Shown here one piece after another: positions 61,846 through 64,000 of a stretch of 64,000 bases of DNA (positions are counted from its first letter, which is position 1; each line of letters opens with the position of its first letter). The position numbers were made by a program, and so were the translations under genes. Source of the stretch: Bacteroidota bacterium (GTDB taxonomy: Bacteria > Bacteroidota > Bacteroidia > Bacteroidales > JACABE01); NCBI GenBank assembly GCA_026391675.1, contig JAPLDQ010000021.1, positions 1-64,000 on the forward strand, written 5' to 3'. The notes beneath the pieces are model-generated. The model was not told the DNA's origin. It ran no database searches and saw nothing but the letters and a program-made list of their open reading frames with translations.

Positions 61846-62006
61846 AACTATTTTTCCCTTCATTAATATTATACGACCGTTAACTTAAATAAAACTACCG
61901 TTAACTGATTTTTTAAAAATGTCTGACTATTAAGATTATTTTAACTTATCTTTGGGTTTGTTAAATAATTAACAAATTAGTTCCGGTATTAATTTAACCA
62001 ACTAAT
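61846..62006. other. Intergenic region before a T9SS protein gene
   Basis: About 160 bp. It contains TACCGTTAAC/CGTTAACTT related words (ACCGTTAACT twice, 61873-61904) and the -7 element TATCTTTG at 61947. The two ACCGTTAACT copies about 25 bp apart could be an operator. No gene seen. Confidence 0.4.
61947..61954 (+). promoter_or_regulatory. Probable -7 element of the 62007 gene
   Basis: TATCTTTG matches TAnnTTTG, 52 bp before the ATG at 62007, which gives a leader of about 46 nt. Confidence 0.45.
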
Positions 62007-63197
62007 ATGATGAAAAAAATTACTATATTCTCTTTTATTCTGGTTTTATTCTATTTATCATTAAATGCTCAAAATCAGATGCAGTTTAATCAATTATCAA
62101 TGATTGATGCATATTCGCAAATTCCTCTGGGTCAGAATATTCCTTTTGGTTTTGAGGCGCAAATTGTAAATAATGGAAGTATAAATCAGACAAATGTCAA
62201 GCTTCACATTAAAGAATTAACGACACAAACTGATTATGTCTCTGCAACCATTTCCAGCTTGATTTCAGGAAGATTGGATACATTATTAATTAATTCTATT
62301 CTATTGCCAAATATAGTTGGAAATTATAAACTCATAGCCTGGTTAAGTTCAGATTTATTAACCCAGGTTTTATACAGCGATACCTTTAAAATTACTATCA
62401 ATAATAACAGCATTATTTCGAGGGATAATAATACTTATACCGGCGAAAGGTGGGCAGGAACAACGAACGGATTATGTGATCCATATACTGCATCAAATGT
62501 TTTTCAAGTTAAACATGCTGCATATGCATTAAATGTAAATTTTGTTGTAAGTTCTTCTACAAAAGCAAACTCAAGAGTTAAAGCTGTATTATACAAATAT
62601 GCTGCATCAATCGATACATCTATAATTGTTGCACAATCTATACCTTATTATATTCAATCTATATACATTCCAACAACAACAGGAGTAAATCCGCCATCAA
62701 TAACTTTAGCATTTAATGCACCTTATTTAATGCAAGCTGATACTGTTTATTTAGTTGGAATACAAGTCACTGGAGGTGCTGATACTGTAAAAATAGCAAC
62801 AGATAATACAGCTACACCTCAGGATCCGCAAAATTGTCCTTATTTTGATCCTGCTATGAATACCTGGTATATTTGGGCTTATGGTCCGGCTCCGGCCATG
62901 ATGATCCGTTTAAATGCTTCAACATCTCTTTCTGTTGAAGATAAATATAAAACATCGCTGACTATTTTTCCCGTTCCTGCTTCATCCATATTAAATCTTG
63001 ATTTTGGAGACTGGAAACTAAATAATGCCAGTTTGATTATTTATTCTGTTTCCTGTATTGAAGTATTGAAACAGGAATTAAAATCAATTAATAAAAATTC
63101 TTATGAGATTGATATTTCAAAATTACCGAAAGGCATGTATTTCTTAAAAGTAAATGACAACAAGCAATCTATTGTCAAAAAGTTTATTAAGGAATAA
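62007..63197 (+). CDS. Secreted protein with T9SS C-terminal sorting domain
   Basis: The 396-residue protein has a signal peptide (1-22, ending LNAQ). The N-terminal region ('IPFGFEAQIVNNGSINQTNV', 'VGNYKLIAWLSSDLLTQVLY') looks like one immunoglobulin-like domain. A second beta-rich domain follows (about 150-305). The last 80 residues are a type A T9SS sorting domain with 'LTIFPVPASSILNLDFGDWK', 'YEIDISKLPKGMYFLKVND' and a basic end. No catalytic motif seen. It is probably a surface adhesin or structural protein. A strong terminator separates it from argS. Confidence 0.85.
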   Translation: MMKKITIFSFILVLFYLSLNAQNQMQFNQLSMIDAYSQIPLGQNIPFGFEAQIVNNGSINQTNVKLHIKELTTQTDYVSATISSLISGRLDTLLINSILLPNIVGNYKLIAWLSSDLLTQVLYSDTFKITINNNSIISRDNNTYTGERWAGTTNGLCDPYTASNVFQVKHAAYALNVNFVVSSSTKANSRVKAVLYKYAASIDTSIIVAQSIPYYIQSIYIPTTTGVNPPSITLAFNAPYLMQADTVYLVGIQVTGGADTVKIATDNTATPQDPQNCPYFDPAMNTWYIWAYGPAPAMMIRLNASTSLSVEDKYKTSLTIFPVPASSILNLDFGDWKLNNASLIIYSVSCIEVLKQELKSINKNSYEIDISKLPKGMYFLKVNDNKQSIVKKFIKE

Positions 63198-63217
63198 CAA
63201 AAACCCCTGAATGATAG

Positions 63218-63250
63218 CCCACCGGAATGAATATACGGTGGGTTTTTTTT
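63218..63250 (+). terminator. Terminator before argS
   Basis: CCCACCG (63218-63224) and CGGTGGG (63236-63242) form the stem, with an 11-nt loop and eight T after it. It ends the T9SS gene transcript. Confidence 0.88.
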
Positions 63251-63266
63251 ATCCCTTTATTTATCG

Positions 63267-63274
63267 TAAATTTG
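63267..63274 (+). promoter_or_regulatory. Probable -7 element of argS
   Basis: TAAATTTG matches TAnnTTTG and lies 24 bp before the argS ATG at 63299, giving a leader of about 18 nt. Confidence 0.5.
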
Positions 63275-63298
63275 CACTTTCAATATCATTTTAAATTT

Positions 63299-64000
63299 AT
63301 GTTAGAATCAAAACTATGTCAGGCTGTTATAAAGGCTGTACATGCATTGTATGGACTCGAATTAGCTGAAAAAGATATTACTTTACAAAAAACCCGCAGG
63401 GAATTTACAGGCGATTTCACCGTTGCTGTATTTCCATTTGTCCGTGCTTCCAGAAAATCTCCTGAAATTACAGCTGCTGAAATTGGTCAGCATATAAAGG
63501 ATAATATTGAAGAAGTTTTTGATTTTAATGTGATTAAAGGTTTTTTAAACCTTTCTCTTTCTAAAATTTACTGGCTGCAGTTTTTAAATAATAACTTCCG
63601 TCAAACAGATTTTGGCTTTACAACTTCAAAGGAAAATGAAGTCGTAATGATAGAATATTCGTCGCCAAATACAAATAAACCTTTACATTTAGGCCATATC
63701 CGTAACAATTTACTGGGTTGGTCAGTGGCTGAAATACTGAAAGCCAATGGTAAAAATGTGGTTAAGGTAAATCTGGTAAACGACCGAGGCATTCATATCT
63801 GCAAATCAATGCTGGCATGGCAGAAATGGGGGAATGGCGAAACACCGGAAACTTCAGGAATAAAAGGTGATCATCTGGCCGGTAAATACTATGTTTTGTT
63901 TGATAAAAATTATAAGACAGAAATAGCTGATTTGATTGCAAACGGCATGGAAAAGGAAAGCGCTGAAAAGCAAGCTCCATTGATACTTGAAGCGCAGGAA
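63299..64000 (+). CDS. argS: Arginyl-tRNA synthetase, 5' part (cut by window edge)
   Basis: From the ATG at 63299 an open frame of 234 codons runs off the window without a stop. The N-terminal tRNA-contacting domain (about 1-110) includes 'REFTGDFTVAVFPFVRASRK'. The class I signature is 'SSPNTNKPLHLGHIRNNLLG' with the HIGH-type motif HLGH. It is followed by 'VNLVNDRGIHICKSMLAWQK', typical of ArgRS. The enzyme charges tRNA-Arg with arginine. The KMSKS-type region and anticodon-binding domain lie beyond the edge. Only the 5' third of the usual 590-600 residues is present. Confidence 0.96.
   Translation, partial: MLESKLCQAVIKAVHALYGLELAEKDITLQKTRREFTGDFTVAVFPFVRASRKSPEITAAEIGQHIKDNIEEVFDFNVIKGFLNLSLSKIYWLQFLNNNFRQTDFGFTTSKENEVVMIEYSSPNTNKPLHLGHIRNNLLGWSVAEILKANGKNVVKVNLVNDRGIHICKSMLAWQKWGNGETPETSGIKGDHLAGKYYVLFDKNYKTEIADLIANGMEKESAEKQAPLILEAQE

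Noticed and set aside
1-64000. tRNA, rRNA or riboswitch genes
   Set aside because: The intergenic gaps were read for cloverleaf-like and conserved riboswitch patterns, and none was convincing. A covariance-model search would be needed to exclude small ones.

Overview
This window comes from an AT-rich member of the phylum Bacteroidota, most likely an anaerobic or microaerophilic Bacteroidales-like lineage. The support is gldF and gldG, three secreted proteins with type IX secretion (T9SS) C-terminal sorting domains, a TonB-dependent receptor with a carboxypeptidase-like N-terminal domain, lpxD, many short 5' leaders, and repeated matches to the Bacteroidota -7 promoter element TAnnTTTG. I saw no rRNA, tRNA, CRISPR array, prophage or complete insertion sequence. 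The only mobile-element trace is a decayed IS110-type transposase tail at 30325-30669.

Layout. 1-463 is a non-coding stretch of short tandem repeats. 464-8000 holds a YceI protein, a T9SS cargo protein, and a minus-strand run (CDP-alcohol phosphotransferase, HisC-like aminotransferase, M48 protease, ClpS, YiiX-like amidase, lipoprotein), followed by a Nudix hydrolase and PlsY. 8100-24130 carries a TonB receptor pair, PhoH, a SAM-hydrolase-family protein, the gldF-gldG-DUF4340 group, dnaN, a YgeW-type carbamoyltransferase, a peptide-binding lipoprotein, YggS and an outer-membrane protein. 24140-32870 carries lpxD, an HD phosphohydrolase, a C1 peptidase, a PIN toxin-antitoxin pair, a T9SS protein, the IS110 remnant and uvrB. 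33160-42834 is largely redox metabolism: etfB-etfA-acyl-CoA dehydrogenase, a cytoplasmic trypsin-like protease with a secreted neighbour, a large FAD/Fe-S 2-hydroxyacid dehydrogenase and a dihaem peroxidase. 43049-49461 has an outer-membrane protein, aroK, ychF, a membrane glycosyltransferase, two TonB-domain paralogues and a rubrerythrin-like protein. 49605-55803 encodes a three-subunit flavin/iron-sulfur complex. 56040-64000 has small proteins, ppdK, a HAD hydrolase, a sialidase-like protein, a T9SS protein and the 5' part of argS, cut by the window edge.

The most interesting locus is 49605-55803 (minus strand). A NuoE-like subunit, a HydB/NuoF-like subunit with two extra ferredoxin clusters, and a 1232-residue subunit joining NuoG-like, GltD/NfnB-like and molybdopterin-oxidoreductase-fold parts form one set. 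The big subunit lacks the formate-dehydrogenase active-site Cys/Sec motif. No hydrogenase H-cluster domain and no complex I membrane genes lie nearby. This matches the architecture of the Stn-type electron-bifurcating transhydrogenase described from the acetogen Sporomusa, seen here in a Bacteroidota background. The ETF genes at 33163-35089 also carry motifs that I associate with bifurcating ETFs, so flavin-based electron bifurcation may be a theme of this organism.

The intergenic regions are unusual. Several families of 7-20 bp tandem repeats and short palindromes recur across the window, and one of them abuts the start of the HydB-like gene.
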